A stretch of 64,000 bases of DNA, taken from Tetrastigma voinierianum (taxonomy: Eukaryota; Streptophyta; Magnoliopsida; Vitales; Vitaceae). Where the stretch lies: positions 248,001-312,000 of the forward strand of contig JAEQBH010001850.1 of the NCBI GenBank assembly GCA_016808115.1, given 5' to 3'. Both the position numbers and the translations under genes were made by a program. This document shows, piece after piece, positions 21,535 through 33,749 of this stretch. Within the stretch, counting starts at the first letter, position 1. Each line of letters begins with the position of its first letter. The notes under the pieces are model-generated. The model was not told the DNA's origin and did not search any database. It saw only the letters and a list, made by a program, of their open reading frames with translations.

Positions 21535-21930
21535 GCTCCTACTCTACCATTTTGTAAAATAACCACTAACACAAAATACCCCCAACTGCCCTTCCAATGG
21601 GGTAGAGGTCCCAATATGTTCAGCTCCATCAAGGAAAGGCCAAATCTCTATGATCGTCAAGCATGTCGTATGGGAGATGAGATATCTTGGCATGCCCCCA
21701 CAAGCCTTGCATTTTCTAACCGCTTATGTCACAATCTGAGCATTGTGAGCCAAGAGTATCCCCGCCTTGCTGTTTTTCCGCTGCTGAACCGAGCTCGATG
21801 TGGTTACCACATATACCCGTACTTCCCGAGTACGAGGTCAGGCCCTTCCTTTCCCACGCACTTAAGAATTGGGCCAGAGGCCTCGCTTATGTGCTGGTTC
21901 CCCGATGAATGGTAGAACCCTTGCCGATCT
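21535..21930 (-). pseudogene. pol: Tat-like pol: N-terminal half of integrase
   Basis: Minus-strand integrase interrupted at its left end by the Tekay insertion. Read right to left: a degraded HHCC zinc domain (CKACG-like at about 21705-21720), LTIIEIWPF, then MELNILGPLPHWKGS (21628-21585) and GYFxKW (21560-21540), which continues across the insertion into LATITEQKVRN at 10109. The first catalytic Asp (GLDxxGP in relatives) reads Asn here (ELNILGP). Together with the left half all three acidic residues of the D,D-35-E triad are changed. Confidence 0.82.
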
Positions 21931-22790
21931 TACTCTAAGCTTCGATCTTCCTCCGATCGTCAGCACCTACCATCTACCAAGTAATCCCAGACGGTCCATC
22001 CAAATTTCTGCCTCTAGACATCACACGGGAGACTCCCGCTTGCTCCACGCACCCAGGCCTCCGTAGGTGCTCGATAGCGTCGCCTCCGCCCCAGTCCTCT
22101 CATGAGGCCGCAGCCGCTTAATAACGCATCAACCTCGAATTCCTTCGATCTTGGTACATGCTCACCCGAACTCAGACGAACTTCTTGAGTACTTCTCTGT
22201 GATTTCGAGATATAGGATCATCTTCACCTCTCGCCTCAGAGTTCTCTATCTCGTTTACCACTACTGAGTCACGCCACTTAGCCGACCGCTTCCATGAAGT
22301 GGGCGAGAGGTAGGAGCCACGGCGACCGCTTCATATTCTACTCGCTTATCGAGGCTCAGTCGAACCAGGCTGCACTGCATCTATCCCGCCCTGAGGTCGA
22401 TCATCCCGCACCGCCTTGGCGTTAGCGCCCTTGGCCGACCGGGATAATTTCCAGATGGGAAGGCTCCGTGCCATTGGTAGCCTCTATAACAGGCTTCTGA
22501 GTGAATTCTATGATGAAATCGCCAAGATCCGCCCCACTGTCGCCTTGGTTTGTACCCGATGTCACCCGCCGCCTATAGCCCACTTCATCGCCGAGAGGTT
22601 TCGGTTTATGCATTTGCCTCATTAGACATTCGGTTGGTTCATCAGAGCTGGAAGCAAGGCCTGAGTTTCCTGACGTCACCACGCCACATTGTCATCTCAA
22701 CCCGCCTCTGCAGAACCCCAGGCAACAGCAACTGTTTCACCACAATCCCACCCATCTTCTTATGCATCATTATTGTCCGTTTGCAAAGAT
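21930..22790 (-). pseudogene. pol: Tat-like RNase H region (broken)
   Basis: On the minus strand, RKLRPCFQ (near 22665-22640) and a DLGDFIIEFTQKPVIEA block (about 22530-22480) match the end of the gypsy RT/RNase H connection and the ADFIVEFT motif that opens the second RNase H unit of Tat elements. Farther left come KEFEVDALLS-like (22150-22120) and WxDYLVDG (22000-21975) blocks, the linker to integrase. The middle (22120-22440) is heavily frameshifted, so the catalytic residues cannot be read. Confidence 0.7.
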
Positions 22791-23640
22791 GATATTTCTT
22801 CGTTTCGTCAACTGGGAGAGTTCAACATATTTTGATCATTGAATCTCCGCATCAAAGTCCATCTGAAGGTCTTCAATCCAAATAATATATTTGTTCCAGA
22901 ACTATCGTCAATAAAGCAATATCAGTTAATGAATAAATTATCGGATGAAAAGATGTCAAACAATTTATTTGATTGTTTGTCTCTATCTTGTCACACTGAA
23001 AACTATGAACTCCACAGATCTAAAAGATCATTTATATTAGTCATAATATATTCTCAAGACTGAACGCTTCAATGGTTTAGGCTTCGCTGATTTATTCTCG
23101 TCAATATGTCGAGAGGATTATACTCAAGAATAAACTGAACGCTATCATCTGGTCTACAGTCTCTTAAAAATAATCTGATTTTTTATCCATTTACCTGACA
23201 CAAGATCCCATCGCAGATAATGAGCATCTCTGTCAGTCCACCGATCGTCGTCGTTCCATGAGTCGAGGTGATCGTGGAACCGCCCAGCGCCACTTCGTTA
23301 GATCCATCCAGCACGGTCAACTTTCATGCGCGTTCACGAGCATGGTAACCACGCACGTTATTTGTCGCAGAACGATTGAGCAACAACGCCACAATCGGTC
23401 ACCATCTTCCATCGTCGGCGAGTTTCGCCACTCCATCGATCGCCCGTCTTTCGGAAATCCTTCCCGCTTCCAATATCGGCGGCGACGACGATTAATCGCA
23501 GATTATCAACAATCCTGTCCAGCGCCTTCCCGTTCACGACTTCCGCAAATTTCGTTTAGAAAACATGAGAGAGTTTTCCGGCGCCTTCCGCCACCTTTGA
23601 TCCGGTGTAGATTTAGGTGTTCTAGCTAATTGCTTTGTGC
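22790..23640. other. Unassigned segment where RT should be
   Basis: Protease ends to the right and RNase H begins to the left, but no reverse transcriptase block (DYRxLN, FLDxxSGY, YVDD) is readable here in any frame. 22790-23200 is AT-rich and unlike its neighbours. 23200-23640 is GC-richer, and its only long frame (plus strand, 23258-23629) is Arg/Ser-rich without motifs. It looks like a replacement or nested insertion with loss of RT. Confidence 0.55.
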
Positions 23641-24260
23641 CGCACAGTTTCTAATTTTCCGAAGGCGCAGTCGGGTGGTTACCCCTGCCTCTCGCATGGC
23701 GAGCTCGTCCGTGTAAATGTTGTCGACCGTATTTCGTTTCATCGATGCTGAGTGTAACACTCGGCTATGCACGGTTTCTCGACCATTCCTACCTTATCTG
23801 ATGAAATTTGATAACCATGTGATAGTTTGTATAGAAAACGGAATTCTGCTGATTGAGAGGGCTTACCCAAGAATATTGTTGTAGGATGACTGGCGCTACT
23901 ATGAAGAATCTCATCAAGAAAGTTTCAGAGCCCCGGCACTGGGGTCTCCTGTGGTGAGCACTAATCACACCAATCCAAGGGCGCACTCTTTCCCCTCGAA
24001 AATCACAGCAGCGTTAATCGTCGAAGCCTTCCAATGCCCATTTTGTCGAAAAGCGGATGCGAAGATGAGAAGCATCGGTTGAGCTTCCTTGTCGACGAGG
24101 GACCCCCGTGGATCGCTTTATTAGCTACTATGGCTTTTATCACAAGCTGGTCGTCGCGGGATGTCGACAGCCTTCCATGTCGAACTGGTGTTATGGTAGT
24201 ATCCAATGAGAAGTTTACATTGTTTGTACTTCCGGCTCTCCGATTCGATGTCGCCACGCC
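23640..24260 (-). pseudogene. pol: Tat-like aspartic protease (broken)
   Basis: Minus strand, right to left: VNFSLDTTI, DDQLVIKAIVANKAIH (about 24160-24115), a frameshifted active-site stretch (the LVDxGSS motif reads as GGPSSTRK), SHPLFDKMGIG (24050-24030), then SETFLMRFFIVAPV (near 23930) and NQQNSVFYTNYHMVIKFHQIR (23850-23789), GMVEKPCIAECYTQH and TVDNIYTDELAMRE (23740-23690). These are the landmarks of protease and the protease-RT linker of Tat-clade pol. The catalytic Asp region is out of frame. Confidence 0.78.
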
Positions 24261-25916
24261 TGTGTACCTCTTGGCTGAGCCGACTCACCGCCTCCCGTAA
24301 ACCCTCCGAAGATTACATGGATTTCTCCTAAGGGCGGCTGATGCTGAACTGGGCCGTCGACGAGCGTGGTGACCGGATCTCGCCCCGCCCCCTTTGGGGC
24401 CACGATAGGCTGAGTCCACGTCGGGTCAAGTATTCAATCTCCTTTATCCGATGCAAATATCCGTTCTGTCCATGGTCCTTATGGAACTCATAAGATTTAG
24501 TGTCAGTTCCTTCATGGGTCCGACTTCATCCGATGGCCACCTCAGAACCTTTCATGTCAGACTACAAGTAGACCCGCGACACTGGGCGCCGTTAGGAGGT
24601 GTATCATTGAGGTGAATACCGCTGCTGCAACTCAGGCTGAGGTGGTCCCCTGCGACCCCTATCATTCCCTCGTCTTATCGGGGACCGCTCTCTGCTTTCT
24701 CTGCTTCTCCTTGGGGATCTATCCATGTTTGCCTATCTCTTGGGGCTTCGCTCTTTTCACGCCCGCTCTTTCCTTTGAGTAGAAGAGCTTCTTTGCTTGG
24801 AGAGGAGGGCTTCTTCGCCGTTGATATACTGGCTACGAGGACCTCGCCATGCTAGCTTCGAGGGTTCTTGAGATGGAGAACATTAGATCTTCAACCGCAC
24901 TTCAAATTTCGCAATGAAAGCAAATGACGGCGAACTTCTCGTCGCGGATATCCACCTTCAGTGACTCCGTGTTAAACCTTTGAACATACGACCTCAGGCT
25001 TTCTTAAGAGCTATGTTTTATGGTCAGGAGATGATAAATCGACTTCCTGTACGTCCTTGCTCCGATAAAGTGGGAGACGAATGCGATGGAGAGTTCTGTG
25101 AACAATGAGACGGATGACGACGGAAATTGCTAAACCGCCAACGCCTAGCCCTTTAGCCAGTGATAGCGAAAGCTCTGCATTGTACAGGGTCCTAATATCC
25201 ATGTAGTTCCATCTGATTTTTGTATGTATTGAGGTGGTCTACAAGCTCTTTTGTCCCATCGAACGTCTCGACCGCTTTATTCCTCGAACTTTCACGGCGG
25301 GAAGTGCAAGACCTGCGATGAATGGGGATTCGCTTGTTGTACTAGGCGCCCATGCGGAGACTGGAGTTCCCGCTTTACTGCTACCTTCATGTGGCTGATT
25401 TCTTGCTGGATGTCCCCGAACCTCTGCTCCCACGACCTCTTCTCGTTGCGATCCTCTCCGGGGTCAGCGAGGATCATGTTCCCGGTGTGACTAGTTTCTC
25501 TATCCGCTTCGACGAGGGTCGAGGTGTTGTGTCTCCTCCCAGAATGTGGTTTCGTCTGCTTCTGGCTTGTCGCGGTTCCTAGGAGTCAGATTTACCGGGT
25601 GAGTTGTTCTAACTCTTCGCCAGCGTCGGGCCGTACGCCAAGCGCTCCACCTCGTCCGTGAGCCGCCCGCACGTTTCTAACGAGCCTCCGGAGGTCGACC
25701 GTCCACGCGTTCGGCCGTCTTGCATCCTCGAGGATCGGGCGCGTTTCCCGCTTGCGGTTCCAAGTTGATACCATCGCGAGGTCACTTATTTGTAAAGGAA
25801 CCGGTTGCTCCTATGACGGCGCGAACCGATGATGCTTTTTTTCAATCGAACTCGGGCTTCGAGCTGCGTGCCGATTCGCTTAGGCCGATCCTCTATCTTT
25901 GGACGCTGAGCTCCTC
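24260..25916 (-). pseudogene. gag: Tat-like gag (broken)
   Basis: Minus-strand capsid/nucleocapsid gene. ESPFIAGLALPAVKVRGIK (25315-25260) precedes ELVDHLNTYKNQMELHGY, DPVQCRAFA (25245-25170), a degraded FxQLSxxFVSHF segment, then LKVDIRDEKFAVICF-like (24965-24925) and SISRTLEASMA (24865-24840), the Retrotrans_gag core. Near 24500 is SYEFHKDHGQN, the CxFHxDHGH-type knuckle of Tat Gag with its first Cys and last His changed. Left of it, PPLGEIHVIFGGFTGGGES (24335-24280) is the characteristic linker to protease. The Arg-rich stretch near 25590-25770 may be the N-terminal region. No start codon is certain. Confidence 0.8.
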
Positions 25917-26459
25917 TGCAAAAACAAGAAACAAAAAGGATCGGCGGGGGCTCGCTCGTTGCCTCTCCGATGCCTAAGTCAATTCTTTCTAGGGGAAGAG
26001 AAGATCAACTGCTTAGGGAATGAATTTTCAGTGCGTAAGTCCAGATTTTTCACTGCATGGGTGTCCCGTATTTATAATGGATGATCATGACAACTTTCCT
26101 AATTGGATTATGATATCAATAGCATGTTTCCTAGTCGATGATGACACCGGTCAGTATGTTTCTAAATGAGGATGATACACTATTTCTCTCACCGGGTAAG
26201 AGATTTTCTTCTTATCGCAAACCAATTAATAAGGGATACCTGAGGGGTGATAATTAGGAATATCTACTTTCCCGATTGGTGAGATTAGGTGTTTTCCTAA
26301 TACGGATTCCTTCACTCAGCGCTTAAAGGCAAGTTGGGCCCTCATTGGTCTGCGCTGGTGGATACCATTAAGAGTCTATTGCTGCCATCGGGCTCCACTT
26401 AATTCCGACGTTTGGGCTTGTATCTTGGGTCTGCGCGCCCATTATTTCAAACCCTATCA
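25917..26459 (-). repeat. Tat-like gypsy 5' LTR
   Basis: Partner of 4212-4777. The left edge TGCAAAAACAAGAAACAAAAAGG and right edge CCTATCA give TG...CA. It shares GGATGATCATGACAACTTTCC, AATTGGATTATGAT, AAACCAATTAATAAGGGATA and GAGGGGTGATAATTAGG with the left copy. It lies next to gag and so is the 5' LTR of the minus-strand element. The primer site to its left was not recognised with confidence. Confidence 0.8.
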
Positions 26460-26469
26460 AAAGGAAATA

Positions 26470-27345
26470 ACCTAATTTGGAAGGAGGTTCATTCTGGTAG
26501 AGATTGGGAGAGACTTGGAGCTTTTTGAAGACAAGGAAGAGAAAGAGGAAGAGGCCAAGGGCTGAAGATCTACAAATTTATTAGAGTTTCCTCATTCCTT
26601 TCTATGTTTTCATTCATTTGGATGTCTTTCTATTTCTCCATAATGATCTAATTTCATTTCCTAGGGTTTTGATGTAAGTTGACCATGAACTTTTGTAATT
26701 TGGCTTTGATTTCTATTTCAATTGTCATTTGGATTGTTGATTGCTAAATGTTTCATCCTGATCTTAATGTTAATTGATAATTGATAATTGATCACTATCA
26801 GTTTGAATTGTGGCTTGTTATGAGACTAAGAAGTGAATAAATGGTTATACCTAGATTGGAATGTCATGATTCTCCAATAAATAGAGATATTATTAGGTTT
26901 CATGTGGCAATTTAGCTATCTAGGATTTAATGCTTTTCTATGGTTTTGGGGTTGAGTAGAGATACAAAATATCTAAATTATAGGGATAGGTTGTGAGCTA
27001 TCGAAAGATATTCACAATTATAATCGTGAGACTTGCCATTAGTGAGCTATTCAAATGTCAATTAGAAGCGAATTTAGCCAATTACATGGGGATTGATCGA
27101 TTAAAGTCAAAACCCTAGATTCATGACATATTCATCTTTCCTCCTAATTGAATTAAGATAGATTTAGTGTTTACTTTCAGCTTGGTGATTGAATTTGTAT
27201 TTCGATCTCACTTTTACAATTTGGTAATCAGGATAAAGAAGAGGTATTCTAATTTTGGTAGTTAGCATAACAACTTTTCGTGGAATTGATACTCTAATTA
27301 TTTTATATTACTCGTTAGCGATGTGTATACTTGCTTAGTTTATCA
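26470..27345 (+). repeat. Athila-type LTR fragment
   Basis: AT-rich with CCTAGGGTTTTGATG, AATTGATAATTGATAATTGATCA, and a tail CGTGGAATTGATACTCTAATTA...GTGTATACTTGCTTAG. That tail recalls the 3' ends of Athila-lineage LTRs, which end in front of a TGGCGCC primer site. Here the following ATTCCATGGCAAAC is not a clean primer site, and no gag follows. I take it as a solo or truncated LTR. Confidence 0.45.
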
Positions 27346-29199
27346 TATTCCATGGCAAACAACGTGAAGTTTCAATTCCATGAAGGTGAAACCATAGTTA
27401 TATGAATAATAGTGTTGTTGATTGGAACGCAAATTACTCGGTGTAATGATGTGCACTAATTATGCATTGGTTGTGCACTGATTATGTAATAATACCTCTT
27501 CCTTGAGAATTCTCTTGAGATAAAAGAGGAGAAAGGCCAAAATCGATATCATCCATAAGGGCAATCTATAGTGATATAAACTAGAGGTCCTCTCTAGTCT
27601 CTATCACAATTAGTGCAAAATAGTCTATAAAACCAAACCATACAGAACTATCAAGAACACAAGATAGATAGAGGCAACACGATGACATGCAAAACTCTGA
27701 AAATATTCCGAGAATAGTTGGCTTGACACTGAGGTTGAAGCACATAAATCATCATGACAGTGAAGGTTCCAATGAACCACACTAGTAATACAAGCTTAAG
27801 TCTAAAACGCACATGATACAGATCAAATAAAGGGAAATAAAAAGCAACGACATCAGATGCAACTATAAAGAAGATGGTGATGGTATCTTCCAACTTTAAG
27901 CAATGCTTTAATATCGCATGTTAGTCGACACAAATGAGGTTCATAGCGCAAGATAACAAAGATAGATGAATCCAAACAGAGTTGTTGAGTATGAATCTTT
28001 GAAAGTTAGAAATGGGGTATTGGATAAAAAGACGGTATTCATGAACTTGGAATGAAAGGTAAAAAAGCACACTGCATCACATGTTAAGAATGTACTCAAA
28101 TAAAGAGGAAACTAGAGGAAGATGAAGAAGATGAAAGAACTGAACAATGAAGAAAAATAAAGACAAACACACTTAAATATTTGAAAATGCAATGAACTCA
28201 GATAAAGAGAATAAAACAACCTCTCCATCTCCCTCCATCGACGCATGTTTACTTATACAGAATACGTACAAGTCAAGTGCATGCTACCCAAAGTGCTACT
28301 AAACAAACGCTAGGAAGGTCACTACAGAACGTTACTTTTAGTGTCATATTTGAGTACAAGATCACTATTGGACCCCACCACTTAGGTGTAATTTATATAT
28401 ATTTTTGACAAAATGTGTAATATATATAAAACAATATTTAAAAAATCGAACCTGATCTATCCGTCCAGCCTTTAAAACCACAATGCTAAAGAACTGTCAT
28501 TGAATGGCGCTCAGAGCACCAGCGGTGAATCGAACCAATGTTTAGACATTTGCGGATTTATACCTATTGTCCTTTGCATTTTAGGTTAATCGATCTTTAT
28601 TTATTCAGGCCCAAAATCCTACTTAAATAATTATTTAGATGAGTTCTGTCATTGTAATTATAGATTCATTTTACGTGAGAAACAAAATTTAAACCACAGC
28701 CTTGAACCTGAGTTTTTCATGTAATTATAGTGTAACATGCTTTTATAAATAAAAAAATACTTATTGAAGAAAATGTGTGTGGAATGGAGTCAAGCCTAAA
28801 CTACCGTTGTTTCCCAAGGTACATGAACTACACCATTAGACTAAATTCTTTGTTGGTAAAATTTTAAGAAATCTCATATACCAAAGATATAAAAACACTA
28901 TATAGTATTTGTAAATCAAAGAATTAGAAGTAAGGAAGAATAGAAGAGAGTGGAGAGTGATATTGATTTCTATTTCATGCTGATTATTTATGAACGCCTT
29001 TATAGTAGAAAATGCCTTTATAAATGATACATTAATAATTGGAAAGTAGCGGCACCACATAGAAGAATGACATTTATGTGTCGATTGTGTCGTATATGGT
29101 CATTCAAAATCCAATATTTACATACAATATTTATAACTGCTCCACGTAGACCAGCCATCTCTTAGTTAATATTAAATCTTGCCTCATTAAAACCTTGCC
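27346..29199. other. No gene recognised
   Basis: AT-rich sequence between retroelement pieces. The only notable frame is 27651-27893 on the minus strand, an 80-codon hydrophobic ORF with a possible membrane segment (LKLVLLVWFIGTFTVMMIY). No homologous exon is visible next to it, so I do not call it a gene. 28900-29190 could be the 3' LTR of the copia element that follows. Confidence 0.4.
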
Positions 29200-30850
29200 G
29201 GTAAAACCCGATGGGATAAGCACGGGCCGAAGGAAAAAGTACGATATCTTGTCATCTTTAACTGTGCTCCTGATGAGCGACGATTACTTAAATTACGCGG
29301 AGATCTTTCGATTGGCGCATACGGTCGGCGCTAAGTTTCTTGAAGGCGTTCGTGGCGAGTGCTTTGTAAATAAATACGCTAGATTATCATTGGACCCTTA
29401 TAATTGCACATTGATCACCACTACTTTGAAGTTCGTAGGTATATAGAAGATTTTGGTGAAATATGCTTAGTTAGTCACCTTTAATATATCCTCTCTCTTT
29501 GACGCGTGATACATGCGGCATTATAACCCGTATATCTTTGTTGGTTAAGTGCGTAAGAAGATAATCCATGATTCTCGATGTGTTGTATCACGGTTCTCGG
29601 TAAACACATTCTCTGGCTAGCCGTATGACAAATCATTTACCCACTGCGAATGGTGGAGGAGGTGGCCACCCGTAGTTGTTTCTGATCTCGGGATATACTT
29701 GGTATTTCCATAAAGTAAATATATCACACATGCATGATCGAAACTTTGTGAGGGAGTCAATCTTTTTGCATCTTGCACATAACAGACAATTGTAGTTCAA
29801 TGTCTTGAATAAAACTAATCCCATCACCACGTTCCGGGGAGATATCTTAATACATGTTTAATTCCATTCAGATTGCACCCAGTTGGGTGTTTGAATGTAT
29901 CTTGCTAGTAAGTGTTGCAGAAAAATAAGTCAAGTATAATTTACGAATACATTAGTGCCCCAGTTGCACTAAGATATGGTATACCAGGGACCAAGTAATT
30001 CTTCATTTCTTCTTTATGACGGATCTTTATCGTGACCTATGCAACCATGGGGAACGCAAGGGATGTGATTTATCCATATAAAGCGCCCGGGACTTTTACG
30101 TATATGTTGATTGATAGTTAATACACCATTTGAACAATACTCGATCCGCGAGCCGAGAACAATATTTTGTTTCCAGATCTTTCATTTCAAATTCATGTAC
30201 TTTAAGTAGTCAAAAACTGTTTTGATGAGCTCTTAGGGAGTCCCGATTAAATTCAAATCATCCATGTATACATGACCAGTACCGGTCGGTTGCTACTTTC
30301 TTGTTGATAAAAACGCATGGACAAATTGAACCATATCCTTCTTTGGGTAAATAATGACCAAGCGATTATGCACCACATTCGACGGTGTTCAATCCATATA
30401 AAGATCCATTGTGTGGCCTTGATTGAATATTAGCCGTGGTTTTGATTCATTACTTGAGGGCAATTTGAATCCTTGAGGATTTTCATATATATATATATTG
30501 GTATCAGAGATCCATATAAAATGGTGTGACCTCACGCCAGACCGCATATCAAGTCCTTGAAGGCTTCTTCAAATATATTAAATAAAATATGGATTGCATC
30601 CATTACGGAGAATATATGTCTCCTCATAATCAATTCTACGGTCTTTAATGTATGAAACCCAGGCCCGCAGTACTTTATATGCTTTATTTTATTTTGCTCA
30701 TTTGGCTTTGACAGACCCATCTATATCCGATAGGTTTATGTGTCTTTGGGTGTGTTTGAACTGCGGTCATGATACCTCTGGATTTAACAATTTAACTCTG
30801 TTTGAATTGCTTCTTTCCATTTAACCCGATCATTTTAAACGTCGACGATC
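29200..30850 (-). pseudogene. pol: Copia RT and RNase H (broken)
   Basis: The C-terminal part of a copia polyprotein, minus strand. Right to left: NDRVKWKEAIQTELN (30830-30785), MGLSKPNEQNKIKHIKY (30720-30670), RRHIFSVMDAI (30620-30590), LYGSLIPIYIYMKILKDSN (30520-30465) for the RT fingers and palm. Next come a damaged VDDLN block (about 30270), LGPGIPYLSATGALMY (29990-29940), LNGIKHVLRYLPGT (29870-29830), HISPKIFY-like (29460), DNLAYLFTKHSPR (29385-29345) and a degraded GMRRLKDL end near 29300. The 3' flank has ACCTTGCCGGTAAAACCCGATGGGATAA on the plus strand, commonly seen at the end of such elements. RNase H follows RT as expected for copia; many frameshifts. Confidence 0.85.
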
Positions 30851-31480
30851 ATCTATATTTTGTGACTCTTGATCTTCATCATTATTTATGATGTTTGTAG
30901 CCATGGAAGAAAAAGCATCATCTATAAGGGTAGTATTTAGTTCAGTTTTACCCTTATGTATGAAATTGATAGAGATTTCTTCTTCTGTTGTTTATGTCAA
31001 ATTTCAAACTCATGAATGTGATCAATTGATTGCCTCTGTGAGGCTATTAGTTCATTGTCAATCCTTTTCATTTTTTGTACTATCTGAGGCGTCCTCTTTA
31101 GAGTGTCATTTAACATTTTTCCTTTTTCTCAAATTGTGTCTTTTGCAGGCGAGGAGTGCCAGCGTTTTAATGTGACTTGAACAAATTAGCCGGTACTATA
31201 TTTTCAATTTTCCATTGGAATTTCAAGTGCTTTTTCAGGACTGACTGGTATATGTGATTTTAACTTTTGTTGAATCAATAAATGCATCAGGTATGTCAGA
31301 TTTACAGAGATCTTGTAAATGAATTATCTTTTGAACCTCTAGTTCGGATTGCTCTGTGGGATGAAATGGGATAAAGATGATTCATTCATTATAATTTTAG
31401 TAATTCTCTTACGGAATTTAAGTTCCTCCAATGGCGAGGAAAACATTTTCATTCTAAAATGACAATCACCAATCATTTGT
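30850..31480 (-). other. Copia integrase-RT linker
   Basis: Lies between the integrase blocks and the RT start on the minus strand. In copia elements this is the variable linker. I see no domain motifs in it; the plus-strand 95-codon frame at 30888-31175 has no recognisable features. Confidence 0.4.
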
Positions 31481-32130
31481 TGGTAAGCCTACTCCACACA
31501 TGGGAGGCTCGGCCATAGGTGATAATGAATGAGTTGAAGAAACCAACATAAATACCAGAGCGTTAGGGACCTAGTTTATGATGATCTTTCAATAAAATAA
31601 ACAAGACATAAACAGCACAGAAAAACACGTAGATGTGAAATATTAGGTTGTTAACCTAAAACAAGTTGGAATGGTGATAAATCCTGATTTGTTGATGGCG
31701 AATTAACCGTCATAATAATGCCATTCTGCGATAAAGTATTTGGTTTTCAAAAGTAAAGTGCAACAGTGCTTCAGAGACGTTTGTAAGAGGATTCGGTAAC
31801 CCGTTCTGAGTGAACATGAGCAATTGGGTATTGAACATCTATTCAATTGACATTGCAATAGTGGGAAGGCCCGGGATAAGGAATTCACCCGACGCATTAT
31901 CGAAGGCAATTATCTTGATGAGGGTGATCGAAATTGGGCTGTAAGTCGAGATTGTTGAGCTAGTAATCTAGCAAACCACATTTGACATTCTACGGTGAGA
32001 AAGAAATACATGAGACCATCAGTGGATGCATCAATTAAGACAAAATAGAAGGTCCTTTGGAATTTGGTGAATAGGCCCACAAATATCTTATCCCTTGAAT
32101 ACGTTAAGCGGGAGGTCGTGGGCTTGAGCT
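31480..32130 (-). pseudogene. pol: Copia integrase (broken)
   Basis: Minus strand, right to left: DICGPIHQIPK (32085-32055), WSHVFL (32000), IKIIAFDNASGEF (31925-31885) for the DNAGEF catalytic Asp block, IAMSIE (31860), LMFTQNGLPNPL (31825-31790) for the HTQNGLAE block, then NLFxVNNLIFHIY and KLGPxRSGIYVG (31670-31530). The order matches copia rve integrase. In the HTQNGLAE block the Glu position is disturbed. The zinc domain upstream is not visible. Confidence 0.85.
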
Positions 32131-33480
32131 TTAGTAAAGATGAATTACAACAATCAATTTGCCTTGAGAACCAGCGGCCTGATTAAAATCGCGAGGATGT
32201 TAAAATTGTCTGTTAATGGATGCCGATGATTTGTAACTATCGCGCGTAGTGATCGGTGGATGTCAAGCCGTTAAATGCCCAACAATATAAATCTTTGCAG
32301 AGTCATTGAACTTGGTTGTGGCATGGGATTAAATGATAGCGCTATAGTTGTTTGATATAACCCACATGATAGAAGTAGCCGTTTGTTAAGATTTGTTTTT
32401 GCCCGAAAATAATGAAGTGTAGTGTCTCTCATTCCATCCACGATGCATAGTTGATGTATTGATATCCATTTTAATATCAGCGAAACTAAGTAAATTTCTA
32501 TGTCTAGATTGCTGTCTTAGAATAAGAGGCGTGAGCATTTGGAAGCTTTAGTGTGATGCAGATTCAAACCCAAGGCAGATTGTATGCAGCTCTTCCCGGG
32601 CCTTTAGTGTCAGCGGGGGCTGATATAGTACAGACGTTAGATTAAAATTAAATATTTAAGTTTGAAGAATATTTCTTGTCTTGTGGGATTATTGTGTGGG
32701 TTGTGGCACGGTCTGACAAGACATTCATCCGTGAGATGATATATAATTATTATTGTGTTGGAAATCAGTTGAAGAATCCATATATATATCTTGAAAAACA
32801 AAATGTAGATATAAAATCCAAAGTTTGCATTAGATATTAAATAACATAAGAAAAGTAATATAATAGTCTACATATATGTCAATCACCCCTTAAACATTAC
32901 CACCTGATCAAATGATACGAATTTTCCATGGATCCTCGAAAATCATAAACATCAAAATGTTTTTAAGTCTTGCTATCATCATCAAAAGAAAGGATCATGG
33001 CGGGATCCATGGTGTATCTTTTCCATCAATAAAATTTGTTTCAATTTATATCTTTTCCTTTATGGTAAAATTGATAATCTTGTATCTACCGGCGAATGCA
33101 GAGACCGATCAATACTTCATTAAAGCGTATGTAGCATTCGGTCATAAACCTTTTTATTATACTTTGGCTATTGCCTTCAGATAATTTTAAGACGGTTCAT
33201 TCCAGTTTGTTGGAAGTATTGTTGCTGACCGTCGGAGGATCAATGGATCATGGCGAACTGTGATAATATTGACTTTTGTTTCCGAATGATATGATGGCGT
33301 GAAGGAATGTGCAAGGCGCAGCACGTCCAGCCCCACGGGATCTGTGGCGTTTATTCTTTGATAGTATTTCCATTCACCAGCATCAGTGGTTTGATCGAAG
33401 AATCTGAGATATAAATAATTTTTTTGCCCGGAAATGTCAAACCAAATTCAAGCTTGGCAATGTTGGACATTTCTCGTAAT
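32130..33480 (-). pseudogene. gag: Copia gag and protease remnants
   Basis: Weakly preserved upstream part of the minus-strand copia element. The segment near 32460-32390 (LCIVDGMRDTTLHYFRAK) resembles the protease lead-in CVVDSGTTHTIL...K but in a shifted frame. The rest is AT-rich and fragmentary, and no zinc knuckle is readable. The boundary with flanking DNA near 33480 is a guess. No LTR was identified to the right. Confidence 0.4.
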
Positions 33481-33677
33481 TAATATATTAATAAAGTACA
33501 AAAAGAATAGAAATTACAAGTTAAAATTTATTAATAAAGTAATTGGGAGCTCAAGTAGTAGCATTTTGAGATCAAAATTTTAGATCAAAGTTCTTCGAAT
33601 CTCTAAAAATTTATTATTTTATTGAATAAGATTATATACAATTATCCTTCTAAAAGTTATAAAAATAATAATAATAT

Positions 33678-33749
<72 letters not shown>

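Noticed and set aside
21463..21915. 150-codon plus-strand ORF
   Set aside because: Opposite-strand shadow of the integrase on the minus strand; it also crosses the Tekay LTR edge.
23258..23629. 123-codon Arg/Ser-rich plus-strand ORF as a host gene
   Set aside because: No motif, no intron or promoter context; it lies within the unassigned segment of the Tat-like element. Kept only as a possible captured fragment.
27651..27893. 80-codon hydrophobic ORF, briefly considered as an HVA22-like exon
   Set aside because: Only a few residues around LKLVLLVWF resemble the family; no neighbouring exon or splice signals, so coding status is unsupported.
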